Source of the DNA: Ligustrum vulgare
Taxonomy: Eukaryota; Streptophyta; Magnoliopsida; Lamiales; Oleaceae
NCBI GenBank assembly: GCA_963555705.1
Contig: OY743176.1
Coordinates: 37,804,497-37,868,496 of the forward strand
Length of the DNA stretch: 64,000 bases
Reading direction: 5' to 3'
In this document: piece by piece, positions 33,196-46,478 of the stretch
Layout: each line of letters begins with the position of its first letter
Numbering within the stretch: the stretch's first letter is position 1
Notes under the pieces: model-generated
The model's database searches: none
Told to the model about the DNA's origin: nothing
Seen by the model: only the letters and a program-made list of their open reading frames with translations
Made by a program: the position numbers and the translations under genes

Positions 33196-35926
33196 TGTAG
33201 CGACCAAGAATTTTTACGCAATTTAATATTTATTTTTAAAGTTTCGAAAAGCGTGTCGCTGCGATCTCATCCATTTTAAGTTAACGTCACGACGCGTTCG
33301 TCTAGCCAAATCGAGAAATATCGAGTTAATTCAATTTTAAATAAATTCCCGAATTTCTAAAATTATATCATTTATTTATTTATTTCTTTCAAAACCGTTT
33401 TAAAATCCAAATCGTGTTAAGCTTATTTTATCAGATCCATTTTTCCCAACTCAGTTGAATTCACGCGTATTAATTTCTCGATTTCCGTTCCTTGTGTTTC
33501 AAACCCCATAAAATACCCAAAATATTCTACTTCAACCCATACTTCCACCAACACTCCCCAACACCCAACCCATACCTTATTGCCCCCCTCCCTATTTTCT
33601 TCAGACTTCTTCCCCCTATGCACAACCAGAATTCTCCAACCGACGCCACTACCACCTCCTTCCTCACCTTCATCATCATCACATAAACCTGCAGACTCTT
33701 AATCCTAAACATCCAACTCCACTGCCTCAACCATTTTCGACCAAGCAACCACCCTCATTGCCAAGACTTGAGCACCACAGCCACCATCACTACCAATCAC
33801 CTTCACCTCCATTCCCATCAACCATCCACAACCAAGAACCCCACCCAATCACCATGAACCACCCTGAACTCCTCTGCAAGAACCACCATCAACCAATTTG
33901 CAATCAACCACAGTAGTAATCATCACCATCACGCCCACAAACCAGTCATCACCACCGTACAACACCACCGTCACCTCCGACTCACCTCCATTGCATACCA
34001 CCAATCAAACTCCAAACCCACCCATTTCCACCTCAACCACCGCAGCTGCCCAACACCACTACCCCCTTCACCCAACCAACCCGACCAAGAACCGCCTGCA
34101 GCTCCACCCACAACCCAGCCAATTGAACTCATCACCACCCAGAACCACAGACAACCTGTACACCAATCATCATCATCATCATCATCATCACCAAGCACCA
34201 CAGTCACCACCACCTCCACAAAACGCTCCACCACCATCACAAGCCCGCCGCGACCCCAACACACACACACCCAAAAACCCAAAAAAAATCGAAACCAAGA
34301 AAGAGAACAAGCCCGGAACCTTACCTGAACTTGACCCATTTCCGCCGGCAGAACTCCAATCGTGACCACCCAAGACCGCGACGTCACAGCCAAATCAGCC
34401 CCCAATCCACCACCTTTTCTCCCTCCTTGCGACGGCGGTGATACCCCCCGTGGATCGCCGGCGGTTGGCGCCGGCAATGGCCTCCGCCGCTCCTCCCCCT
34501 CCCCGTCTCTCGCTCCCTGCCTCCGCTCGCTCTCTCTCTACCTTGTGAGAGAGGGAGATATTATGTATGTATATATATATATATACACATATATATTTTA
34601 ATTTTAAAGTTTTCTTAAATTGCAGTTTAGTCCCTAAGTTCTTAAATGTTTTAAATTCAGTCCCTATAGTTTTAAAATCTGTTATTTCAGCCCCTTAAGT
34701 TCCAAATGATTTTAAACAGCCTTTCATTTTTAAAATCTGATTATTTCAGTTTGAATATTTTAATTATAATATAAAGTGGATCCTTAAAGTTTCAAAAATT
34801 TACATTTTAGTCCCTCAACTTTCGAATTGTTCATTTTAGTCCCTCAACTTTCGAATTGTTCAATTTAGTCCTCCAACTTTCAAAATCATCGATTTCAGTC
34901 CCCAAATTGTAAATTATCATTTTTAAACTATAAATTTCAAAAGACTAATTCGACTTAATCTTCTAATTGGCTATACGAAGCGTACGGAGAATTAAAGAAT
35001 GGAAGTCGTTTCCCGCTCAATCACACTCGTCCAGTTTAAGGTAGACTCGCCCCTATTAATTGATTTAAATTATGATTGCATGTGAATGTGTATGTTATGT
35101 GACTTATGTGAAAGTCATTTTTATGAAAGAAAAGAGAATGTATTTCTTCGGAAATAACGATATTGTTATGCTAGTCATAACTTATATGTTTTTATGCATG
35201 AGAAAGAAAGAAGAGAATGTCTTGCAAGATAAATGATGATGTTATGCATAACATGTGCCTTATGTGCACAAGAAGAAAGAGCCTCGTGCTATAATGCACA
35301 AAGAAGAGCAACCCACACCCTATGATTTTTAAAGAGCCTATTATTTTTAAAAGAAGCCAAGTGCTTAAATGCACAAGAAGAGCAACCCACACCCTATGAT
35401 TTCTAAAGAGCCTATGATTTTTCAGAAAGAAGCCAAGTGCTTAAATGCACAAGAAGAGCAACCCACACCCTATGTTTTCTAAAGAGCCTGCATTTATGTG
35501 TTCAATTATATTGTAGATTAATTAATTGGCGATGAGTCTACTGAGTATTTCATTCGAAATGCTCAACCTGTTATTTTAACAGTTTTGCAGATCTCGGAGA
35601 TAGTGGCAAGTGATGGATGATGGTGGCAATAACCGTTAAATGGTTGAAATGTCTTACTTTAATGATTTCAGTAATTTCCAACATTAGATAATTTTGAGAA
35701 TCTCAGTTATTGAGAAATTATGACATTGTCAACTGCTTTACAAAATTAATGGTTCGATTTGCTATTTCAGATTGTTTCATAAATGTTTTCAATCTTATCG
35801 ACCATTACAGTTTATTTAATGTTGTCAAAAATGAATTTCAATTATTTATTTCGCAAAAATATATTCTGAAAAATTAGATCAGACGATGACGTGGTGAACC
35901 GGGTATTCAGAACTCGGGGCGCTACA
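33196..35926 (+). mobile_element. 5' LTR of element G
   Basis: A 2,731-bp LTR from TGTAGCGACC to GGGGCGCTACA. It is the same length as 40320-43050; by eye one difference was found (CTCAACCTG versus CTCAACATG). It contains CA-rich DNA, a CAT microsatellite (34168-34192), TTTAGTCCCTCAACTTTCGAA repeats (34809-34885), about 67-bp tandem repeats (35275-35490) and the hairpin with GAGTATTTC/GAAATGCTC at about 35542-35563. Confidence 0.92.
35275..35490 (+). repeat. Minisatellite in G LTR
   Basis: About three copies of a 65-70 bp unit containing GCTTAAATGCACAAGAAGAG and CAACCCACACCCTATG. The F LTR has an unrelated minisatellite at the equivalent place (45430-45800). Confidence 0.85.
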
Positions 35927-35929
35927 GCT

Positions 35930-35941
35930 TGGTATCAGAGC
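35930..35941 (+). promoter_or_regulatory. Primer binding site of element G
   Basis: TGGTATCAGAGC follows the LTR end by three bases. Confidence 0.92.
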
Positions 35942-38900
35942 CAGTCTGCGTTTCTGTAGACTGGTAAGTTTTCAAAAAGAAATTTTCAAGAAAACGTTTT
36001 TCGTTATGTAATTATTAATGAAGATTGCCACTGCCATCATTCGTTCCACCGACTCCGAGGTAAAGAAGTATAAGATGTTTAAAGTTATTTCAGTATTTCG
36101 AATACTTATTTTACTGATTTATGAGAAAGAATGAAGAGTATTTCGGATACTTATTTTAATGATTTATGAGAAAGAGAAAGAAGATTTATGATGACGTTAT
36201 GCTTGTTAAAACTTACTTGCTTAAATGCATGAGAAAGAAGTAAAGACTATGAGTACGACTCGGATAAGTCCCCAGCGAGGGAGCCGGGTCGTTACTAAAG
36301 AGAAAGAGATTTTATCCGAATAAGAAAGAAAGAAATGAGTTTTGAAGCATAACGAGAAATTTTTTCAGAAAGAAAAGAAAAGAAAGAGAACGAGTGTTGA
36401 GCATAATGGGAATAATATGACTTAAGAATGATTTTATAATAATTTTTGTCCTCGAACTTAGAAATGATGAACCCTAACTGGACTTTGCATAATTTATTTT
36501 AGACATGGCACCATTTACGAGAAGTCAAAAGAAAGGATTAGACAATATTTTCGGAATATATCAACGAGAGATAGCAAGCCAATTTTATGAAGATGTGATG
36601 AGATGTTGAGATTATGAGTAATATGATTTTATTGAGACTTGTATGAGAAGAATTATGAAATTTGAGATTTAAAGTTTTGATTCTAAATTATTGGGAATTA
36701 AGAATTGATATAGTGTTTGAGTAAGTGAATTATGTCTCTATGTTGAAGAGAAATTTATTATGAAGTTTGACCTTGTGAAGAAATTTTGGAAATATTGATT
36801 TGTGGCATATATTTTATAAGTATGATGAATGAGTGGTCATTTGAGCCAATTAATGTATTGAAGAAGTGATATTGTGATATTGGAAACTGTGATTTGAAAT
36901 TGTTATGTTGAGGAATGATGAATTGATTTTCTGGGATATTTCGGTAGTATTGAAGTCTGTTGGAATTGTTGTCAATATTTAATCGTGGTGGTCAGATGTG
37001 GGATATAACTACAGGTTGTTATTGTTGGTTATGAAGTATACCTACGGGTTGGATTAGTCCATATTACAAGGGAGACTCTGTCCGGAATTTTATCAGTTTG
37101 AGTTAAGAGCATGGTATGGTAAAGCTACCAACTAAGAGAACTGAGGTTAGAGTTGCAAGTTCATTTACACCGCAAGCAAGATTTAGTAAGTGATTTAAAG
37201 GGATAATGACTCTTGAGATATTTTTGGCTTATTCGAAGCATAATCATTTTGTATTGGAGATAGTTATATTGAAATGATCTCCTTGTTGCACAATTTCAAA
37301 ACAAAATGATGTATACAACTATTGGGATATCAAGATATACGTGAAGTGATGTGATGAATTGATGCATACATTGGGAAATGTCAAATTATATTTTGAAAGA
37401 CAGTGAAGACAAATATTATGGTGTTATTGAGAAGAATCTTGATTATTTTGAGAACGAATTGAGTACTAGTTGGAGATGATCACTTGTATTGGAGAATATT
37501 ATAAATGATGAGGATATATGATAATACTGTTGATTTGTTTTGGAAGTTGATTGGTAGATGATGCGTAAGATTTGGTTGTTTACAAGTAATAAGATTATTT
37601 GGAAAAGTCAGTTATCATGAATGAGAGATATTGGAAGTATTTTACAGTGAGATGCCCTTAAAAGTATCGAGATTTGTTATAGTGAGAAATTGGGTACATA
37701 TGATCGAATGTTTGAGATTATGTGAGACAATGATGATGGTCATAAGGTCGTTTGAATATTAAGGGTACAATAGATGATTATAAGGAGTAATGTGATGATG
37801 AGAACTGAAGGTGACGATGTATTGAGATTATGAAGCAAGTTGACTTTTCATGAATCAGTTATGCTATATTTGGTTCTAAGTAGAATTCGAAGAAAGGTGA
37901 TTATCAGCCATGGAAATGAATCAGGGTTTCCTCGTAATGTGAATGATTCACAGATGTACATTAAGTTTTCATTTATAATATTAGAAGATCATGAGAGAAA
38001 ATTGTTGGATGAAAGTGATGACGAAAATTTTATCAGGTCCTAAATTTGCTCAAATATTGCAGAAGTAATGCATTGGAATGGAGGAAAGTTTATGATAAGA
38101 TCCTACCTGGAAATTTTGGAAAGAGTTACTAATGGTATCTTGGTTCGAGAATAAGAAATGAAATTTTATGTATTTGTCCTTATGGATAGAATTTGTGGAA
38201 TGAGGATCAGACTTCACAGTAATGCCTTATTACGGAGTAGTGTGCAGAAATAGTGACATATGACAGAATCCAAGATTTATTTAGTTTAAGAGATTGATAT
38301 ATAATCTTAGTGAGCAGATTGACGTACAAGGTTCACGTGATAGATATGATGGTTATTATATTGTAATCTTAGAGAGATTGATATGATTATTTGAGGTCAT
38401 ATGATACGACGATAAGTGACATGTTACATGATTACTACAAGATATGGTGATTAGACAGTTAATAGATGTTATGGTTATCCCGTGAAGAATTGTGTGAATA
38501 TATATGGAGTCAATTGATCTCATCTTGATGGGTTATTGCATTATGGTGAAATATTACCTACGATTGAGGATCTTCATTTTGAGTCATAAGATATAGAGAT
38601 TTATTTAAGATTTTGGTTATGCAGTTTCGATTACTTGTTAGCAGTTGTACTTCTGATGTGAGTAAAATATTTTACTACAATGATGGAAAACCTGAGATGA
38701 CCAGTTGTGTGACTTTATCTATAAAGAGATTGTATCTTTGGGTTAAGTAAACTTGATGAGGATTCCTATATGATCCACAAAAGTCTTGTCCAATGGTGAT
38801 GGACTTAATCAGAGTATTGTTCAAATGGTAACATGAATTGAAGTTTTGGGAGAGCAGGGAAATTGAATCTTGAACTTCAGATTGGGAAGTTAGTGAGGTT

Positions 38901-40319
38901 TCTTAAGTTGAGAATATCAGGTTTGATTCTTATGATGATACTTTAAGTAAGTACCTTTGTCCTCAGCTAGAATGAGTATGTGATACCAGATACTTGATAC
39001 ATGATTTAAAAGTATGGACTAAAGGATTTAAGTTTGAATTCCTTCATCTTGAAAGGGAAGTTTCAGTCGAGTTTAGAAATGATTTCGTTTGTAAATCTCT
39101 TCAGAAAGATTCTGCCAAGTTTGAGTTTGTACCCAAATGTTTTGGAATTGATACCGCGTTTCTATGTTTTGGGTGATAAGGTATTATTCTTGATCAATCT
39201 TCTTGGTTTCTAGTTTAAGCATTTGAATAATTGATTGTTTACATCGTGGATTCGATATCAGTATAGATTCTGGAAAGTTTGGGGATAGAAGGTTAATGAA
39301 TGAGTTAGTAAGTTGGATAATGACGGATGATTGATTGAGTTCTACTCAATAGCTATCCAGTGTCTTTTCGACAGCTTCGTATGAGGTACAGATATATGTT
39401 AGAGAGGTTGTCCGATTTCATGTATTGTTAGTATTCGTTTTTCGGATAGAGATTCGATATTTACTTCGAGATTTGGAACAGTTTACATGTGGCAATGGGT
39501 ACTAAATTAAATTTTAGTACTGCCTACCATCTCCAGATTCAGACATTGGAAGTTATGCTTAAGGCATGTGTTCTAGACCCAAATGGTAATTGAGAGATAC
39601 ATTTTCTATCAGTAGAGATTTCCTACAACAAATAATTTTCGAGCTACCTTTGGTATGGCACCCTATGAAGCTTTGTATGGACGGCGATGTTGATCGCCAA
39701 TCGAGTGGGATGAAGTTAATGAGAAGAAATCATTGGCTTCAGAATTAATTGAGAAGAACAGTTGATACTATCGAGAAGATCAGAGTACGAAGTAGAGCTG
39801 CCCAAGACAGACAGAATAGTTATGCCGATCAAAGAAGAAAAGACTTAATGTTGGAGATTAGAGAGAAAGTGTTCTTGCAAGTAACTCCTATGAAGGGTAA
39901 TTTTCGTTTCGACAAGAACGGGAAATTTGGTATTGTTTCATCGGACCATTTGAAATACTAGAGAAGTGGATAATGTGGCTTATTGTTGGCTTTGCCACCA
40001 GAACTTGCAGTTGTTCACGATATTTTTCATGTTTCTCTGTTAAGAGGGTACGTTCGTGATCCTAGTCATGTGGTGAATTATCAGTCTATTTCAGTGAAGA
40101 AGAATTTGACTTAAGAAGAGACACTTATGTGCATAGTAGAGAGAAAAGTCCATGTCTTAAGAAACAAAGAGATTCCATTAGTTAAAGTCCAGTGAGGTAG
40201 ACATGATAGCGATAAGGCTATCTGAGATAAAGAAGAAGAAGAAGTCTGGTTAAGTATCCAGAAAGAACAGATCAAGTAAGTTTAATTTCGAGGACGAAAT
40301 TATTTTAAGGGGGTAAGGT
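35942..40319 (+). pseudogene. Element G internal region, decayed Tekay-like gag-pol
   Basis: 4.4 kb with no ORF above about 70 codons. Recognisable shreds: a gag-like start near 36505 (MAPFTRSQ), the integrase core near 39490 (MGTKLNFSTAYH), the C-terminal region at 39749-39961 (RQNSYADQRRKDLMLEIRE; FLQVTPMKGNFRF), and a chromodomain-like VHVLRNKEIPLVKVQ (about 40147-40190) with stops. It ends with TTTCGAGGACGAAA and a purine tract. The coding decay contrasts with nearly identical LTRs, so G must have been moved by proteins made elsewhere. Confidence 0.75.
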
Positions 40320-43050
40320 TGTAGCGACCAAGAATTTTTACGCAATTTAATATTTATTTTTAAAGTTTCGAAAAGCGTGTCGCTGCGATCTCATCCATTT
40401 TAAGTTAACGTCACGACGCGTTCGTCTAGCCAAATCGAGAAATATCGAGTTAATTCAATTTTAAATAAATTCCCGAATTTCTAAAATTATATCATTTATT
40501 TATTTATTTCTTTCAAAACCGTTTTAAAATCCAAATCGTGTTAAGCTTATTTTATCAGATCCATTTTTCCCAACTCAGTTGAATTCACGCGTATTAATTT
40601 CTCGATTTCCGTTCCTTGTGTTTCAAACCCCATAAAATACCCAAAATATTCTACTTCAACCCATACTTCCACCAACACTCCCCAACACCCAACCCATACC
40701 TTATTGCCCCCCTCCCTATTTTCTTCAGACTTCTTCCCCCTATGCACAACCAGAATTCTCCAACCGACGCCACTACCACCTCCTTCCTCACCTTCATCAT
40801 CATCACATAAACCTGCAGACTCTTAATCCTAAACATCCAACTCCACTGCCTCAACCATTTTCGACCAAGCAACCACCCTCATTGCCAAGACTTGAGCACC
40901 ACAGCCACCATCACTACCAATCACCTTCACCTCCATTCCCATCAACCATCCACAACCAAGAACCCCACCCAATCACCATGAACCACCCTGAACTCCTCTG
41001 CAAGAACCACCATCAACCAATTTGCAATCAACCACAGTAGTAATCATCACCATCACGCCCACAAACCAGTCATCACCACCGTACAACACCACCGTCACCT
41101 CCGACTCACCTCCATTGCATACCACCAATCAAACTCCAAACCCACCCATTTCCACCTCAACCACCGCAGCTGCCCAACACCACTACCCCCTTCACCCAAC
41201 CAACCCGACCAAGAACCGCCTGCAGCTCCACCCACAACCCAGCCAATTGAACTCATCACCACCCAGAACCACAGACAACCTGTACACCAATCATCATCAT
41301 CATCATCATCATCACCAAGCACCACAGTCACCACCACCTCCACAAAACGCTCCACCACCATCACAAGCCCGCCGCGACCCCAACACACACACACCCAAAA
41401 ACCCAAAAAAAATCGAAACCAAGAAAGAGAACAAGCCCGGAACCTTACCTGAACTTGACCCATTTCCGCCGGCAGAACTCCAATCGTGACCACCCAAGAC
41501 CGCGACGTCACAGCCAAATCAGCCCCCAATCCACCACCTTTTCTCCCTCCTTGCGACGGCGGTGATACCCCCCGTGGATCGCCGGCGGTTGGCGCCGGCA
41601 ATGGCCTCCGCCGCTCCTCCCCCTCCCCGTCTCTCGCTCCCTGCCTCCGCTCGCTCTCTCTCTACCTTGTGAGAGAGGGAGATATTATGTATGTATATAT
41701 ATATATATACACATATATATTTTAATTTTAAAGTTTTCTTAAATTGCAGTTTAGTCCCTAAGTTCTTAAATGTTTTAAATTCAGTCCCTATAGTTTTAAA
41801 ATCTGTTATTTCAGCCCCTTAAGTTCCAAATGATTTTAAACAGCCTTTCATTTTTAAAATCTGATTATTTCAGTTTGAATATTTTAATTATAATATAAAG
41901 TGGATCCTTAAAGTTTCAAAAATTTACATTTTAGTCCCTCAACTTTCGAATTGTTCATTTTAGTCCCTCAACTTTCGAATTGTTCAATTTAGTCCTCCAA
42001 CTTTCAAAATCATCGATTTCAGTCCCCAAATTGTAAATTATCATTTTTAAACTATAAATTTCAAAAGACTAATTCGACTTAATCTTCTAATTGGCTATAC
42101 GAAGCGTACGGAGAATTAAAGAATGGAAGTCGTTTCCCGCTCAATCACACTCGTCCAGTTTAAGGTAGACTCGCCCCTATTAATTGATTTAAATTATGAT
42201 TGCATGTGAATGTGTATGTTATGTGACTTATGTGAAAGTCATTTTTATGAAAGAAAAGAGAATGTATTTCTTCGGAAATAACGATATTGTTATGCTAGTC
42301 ATAACTTATATGTTTTTATGCATGAGAAAGAAAGAAGAGAATGTCTTGCAAGATAAATGATGATGTTATGCATAACATGTGCCTTATGTGCACAAGAAGA
42401 AAGAGCCTCGTGCTATAATGCACAAAGAAGAGCAACCCACACCCTATGATTTTTAAAGAGCCTATTATTTTTAAAAGAAGCCAAGTGCTTAAATGCACAA
42501 GAAGAGCAACCCACACCCTATGATTTCTAAAGAGCCTATGATTTTTCAGAAAGAAGCCAAGTGCTTAAATGCACAAGAAGAGCAACCCACACCCTATGTT
42601 TTCTAAAGAGCCTGCATTTATGTGTTCAATTATATTGTAGATTAATTAATTGGCGATGAGTCTACTGAGTATTTCATTCGAAATGCTCAACATGTTATTT
42701 TAACAGTTTTGCAGATCTCGGAGATAGTGGCAAGTGATGGATGATGGTGGCAATAACCGTTAAATGGTTGAAATGTCTTACTTTAATGATTTCAGTAATT
42801 TCCAACATTAGATAATTTTGAGAATCTCAGTTATTGAGAAATTATGACATTGTCAACTGCTTTACAAAATTAATGGTTCGATTTGCTATTTCAGATTGTT
42901 TCATAAATGTTTTCAATCTTATCGACCATTACAGTTTATTTAATGTTGTCAAAAATGAATTTCAATTATTTATTTCGCAAAAATATATTCTGAAAAATTA
43001 GATCAGACGATGACGTGGTGAACCGGGTATTCAGAACTCGGGGCGCTACA
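40320..43050 (+). mobile_element. 3' LTR of element G
   Basis: A 2,731-bp copy of 33196-35926. The right flank (CCTTCC) has no matching duplication on the left because the left flank is duplicated internal DNA. Confidence 0.92.
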
Positions 43051-43260
43051 CCTTCCCTATTCATTTTCGAGAGTCAGAGAGGAAGAAAGAAAAGCGAGAG
43101 ACGGAGACGACAGAGAGAGGGAAATCCGTTTTCTAATCGGCGATTCGCCGGCGCTAGGTGAGGCGAAGGACGGGCAAAGTGTGGGAGTTCTGATTTGGGG
43201 TTCATATGCGAGGTTGGGTGCAAAACCGTGGTCAAAAACGAAAATGGGTTCGTGATGATA
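43051..43260 (-). mobile_element. Fragment of another reversed E-type LTR
   Basis: GAGA-rich then CGATTCGCCGGCGC and wording similar to the reversed LTR at about 62630-62840. It is cut on both sides and joins an A-family LTR piece at 43261. Identification is by general similarity only. Confidence 0.45.
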
Positions 43261-43274
43261 CCCTAGTCGCTAAC
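43261..43274 (-). mobile_element. A5 LTR stub left of element F
   Basis: CCCTAGTCGCTAAC is the A-family LTR sequence that continues at 53011 (CTAACTGACTCTG). The last five bases are the target duplication of F. Confidence 0.85.
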
Positions 43275-46200
43275 TATAGCGACCCAGAATTTTTATGCAA
43301 TAAATAATTATTTTAATATTTAGAAAATTGTGTCGCTACTATTTCACTCATTGTTTTAAAGTTAACGCCGCGACGGATTCGTTTAGCCAAGTCAAGAAAT
43401 ATCGAATTTGTTCGATTTTAAATTAAAATCCGAATTTCTAAAATTATGTTATTTTAATTATTTATTCTCAAATGTATTTTCAGTCCAAAAACATATCTGT
43501 TTCAAATACGCTTCTTGATCAAAGTTAGTCCAATATTCATAATCAAAATTTATATTACATAAATTTCCCCACATGTTTTCTTCTTTATCATCAAAGCATC
43601 CCCATCATATCTTTACACCAATTTTATCAAAGAATTCCCACCACCACCCGTATGCATCACATTTTACACCAAATCAACCATCATTATGTTTCAAGAATAT
43701 AATGATGATGTATCCATGTTCTATTTTTTTTATCACACCAAATTCTCCACTACAAATCATTCCTATGCCTAATGCCAATTATAAATTTCCACCTCAGTCA
43801 GAAAACCATCACCACCAGCAGCTCCATTACCAGACTCCAATATCAATTCACACAATAGGTACCATCGCAGTTCACTACCCTCAATCATCATCCTTAATAA
43901 ATCAACCCACCTACAGCTTAAATCATTCATCTATAACACCATCTATATTATCATCATCATAAATCTTCATCACCACCACTGGATTTCCACCACTGCCCAA
44001 ATCACCCTTTTGACACCATCAGTCCACTGCAGCACTTCAGTCATAACCATAACACCAACATCTAAGCACAATCAGTACGCCACCAAGAAATCATCACTGT
44101 CCAATTCAAGAAAAATCACTCAACCTATACAAATCCCAAGCTGGCAACCATCGCTCCATCACTGCCAAACCAGTTCACTGCCATGGCTCGCAGCCACCTC
44201 TATTGCCGATCGAACCTCAGTCACTGCCCCAGAATCACCACCAATCTGTATCACCTCTTCCACCAACACCACTGCACGATCAAATCCCTCAATCTGCCAT
44301 AATCGATACACCAAAACACCCACTGCCTACTGCTCAACATCAAACCCAACTCCAATCGCAATCCAAAATCAAAACCCAAAACCCAGATTAAGCCAAGCCC
44401 AAATACTTACTTCAATCGCCGCTCCCTTCGCCGGAATTTCAGACCCAAATCGCGAACTAAGATTTGATTTCTTTTCGGTTTCGCCCTTGTTTCTCGTACC
44501 CAAGCCCTCAAACCAGAAACCTTACCTTGGCCGCCTCTTGCCGCTACCCTGCGACGGCTATCCGCCGGCCAATCGTCGGTTGTAGCACCGGCAGTGGATG
44601 GAAGGAGGAGACGTCGCCCTTATTCGTTTCACTCTCTCCGATCCCTCTCTCTCTCTCTCTCTCTTCGATCTGAATGAGAAAAGGATATTTTAAATATTAT
44701 AAACTTTCGGAAATTTGCAACTTTAGTCCTGAAGTTTTAATTTGTTTCAATTCAGTCCTTTCAGCTTTAAATCTTTTTAATTTCAGCCCTTAAGTTTTAA
44801 ATGAGTCTTAATCAGCCCTTCATTTTTAAAATCTATTATTTCAGTCCCTGCTGATTTACTTTTAAGCCCAAGTTTTAAAAAGATTTACATTTTAGTCCCT
44901 CAACTTTCAAAGTATCTATTTTAGTCCCTGAACTTTCAAAAGTATTCATTTTAGTCCCTCAACTTTCAAAACATCAATTTTAGTCCTCAAATTATAATTT
45001 ATCATTTTGAACTATATATTCGATATACTAAAGTGACTTATTGGCTAAGACGAAGCGTACGGAGAATTTAAAGAAGTCATTCCCGCTCAACTTTGCACTC
45101 GTCGGATTTGAGGTAGACTCGCACTTATTAATTGATTTAAATTATGATTTCATATGAATGTCATGTGACTTGTGAAAGTCAATTTTTAAGAAAAGCAAGT
45201 ATGTTGTTATGAAAGGTAAATATACCTTATGTTGTTATGAAAAGTAAGTATGTTTTTATGAAAAGAAAATATACTTTATGTTTTTACGAAAAGTAAGTAT
45301 ACCCTATGCTTCACGAAAATGTTTTTTTGGATCATTGCTATGAAATCAATCTACCAAGATTGTTTTGGGTCCCATATGATAAGTTATGATATGTTAAGGG
45401 GACCGGAGTTTTAGTAGCGCTACACATAAGAATTCTTGCCACGAAGTTCGGTAACATTCTTGTGTCTCCTATGTTTATGAGGATTTGCCACGAAGTTCGG
45501 TAAAATTCCTGTGTTTCCATATGTTTATGAGGATTTACCACCTAAGTTCGGTAAAATTCCTGTCGCATATGTTTATGAGGATTTCGATCCTATCTTATGT
45601 TATGATGCAATTGATCCCTATGAATTTCAAAAATTATGCTTGGTATACTTACTACATAAGAATTCTTGCCACCTAAGTTCGGTAAAATTCTAGGATTTCG
45701 ATCTTATCCTATGTTATGATGAAAACTTACTGTTATTATGATTTTACTGCATAAAGAATTCTTGCCACCTAAGTTCGGTAAAGTTCTTGTATGTTTATGA
45801 GGATTTCAATCCTATCTTATGTTATGCTTTCAAAAGAAATTATGCTTGGCATAATTAAAATGTTTTTATAAGTATATGGTTTTCAAAGAGCTGTTTTCAA
45901 AGAGCTATTTTCAAAGAGCCTATGATTTGCAAAATATGTCCCGTGCTGTAATGCACAATATGAGATTTATCAAGAGCCGTTTTATAAAGAAGCTCTATCA
46001 ATGCCCGTTTTATAAAGAGCCGGGATTTATGTGTTTAATCATCTTATAAATTAAATTAATTTGTGATGAGTCTACTGAGTATTTCCCCCATGAAATACTC
46101 ACCCTACTTTTTAACAGTTTTGCAGATTTCGGAGACGGTGGCGAGCGATGAATGATGGTGGCAATAATCGTTAAACGGTTGAAAGTTTGACGTTAATGAT

Positions 46201-46463
46201 TTCCGTATTTTTCCAAACAATCGAATAATTTAGAGAAGTTCATTTATTTGAGAAATTATGACATTGTCAATTTCTTTACAAAATTAATGGTTCGATTTAT
46301 TATTTCAAATGGTTTCATAAATGTTTCAATTTTATCGGCCATTACAGTATATTTAATGTTGCCAAAAATGAATTTCAATTATTTCTTCCGCAAAAATATT
46401 ATTCGAAAAATTTAGACAGAAAATGACGTAGTGAATCGGGTATACGGAACTCGGGGCGCTACA
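43275..46463 (+). mobile_element. 5' LTR of element F
   Basis: A 3,189-bp LTR beginning TATAGCGACC (not TG) in both copies and ending GGGGCGCTACA. It has a CA-rich block (43560-44390), a CT repeat (44647-44664), TTTTAGTCCCTCAACTTTCAAA repeats (44892-44985), a minisatellite with AAGTTCGGTAAAATTC (45430-45800), GAGCTNTTTTCAAA units (45885-45925) and a perfect 10-bp hairpin TGAGTATTTC/GAAATACTCA (46075-46100). Confidence 0.92.
45430..45800 (+). repeat. Minisatellite in F LTR
   Basis: About five degenerate copies of GCCACSWAAGTTCGGTAAAA followed by TATGTTTATGAGGATTT, unit roughly 45-110 bp. The same array is in the 3' LTR (51975-52350) and reversed at 61480-61860. Confidence 0.85.
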
Positions 46464-46466
46464 AGT

Positions 46467-46478
46467 TGGTATCAGAGC
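46467..46478 (+). promoter_or_regulatory. Primer binding site of element F
   Basis: TGGTATCAGAGC lies just after the LTR end at 46463. Confidence 0.92.

Noticed and set aside
33898..34477. Long ORFs on both strands, repeated at 41022-41601
   Set aside because: These are the two LTR copies of element G; low-complexity LTR sequence, same pattern in every E-type LTR.
44010..44585. 191-codon ORF, repeated at 50561-51136
   Set aside because: LTR of element F. It is intact in both copies only because the LTRs are nearly identical. No homology seen.
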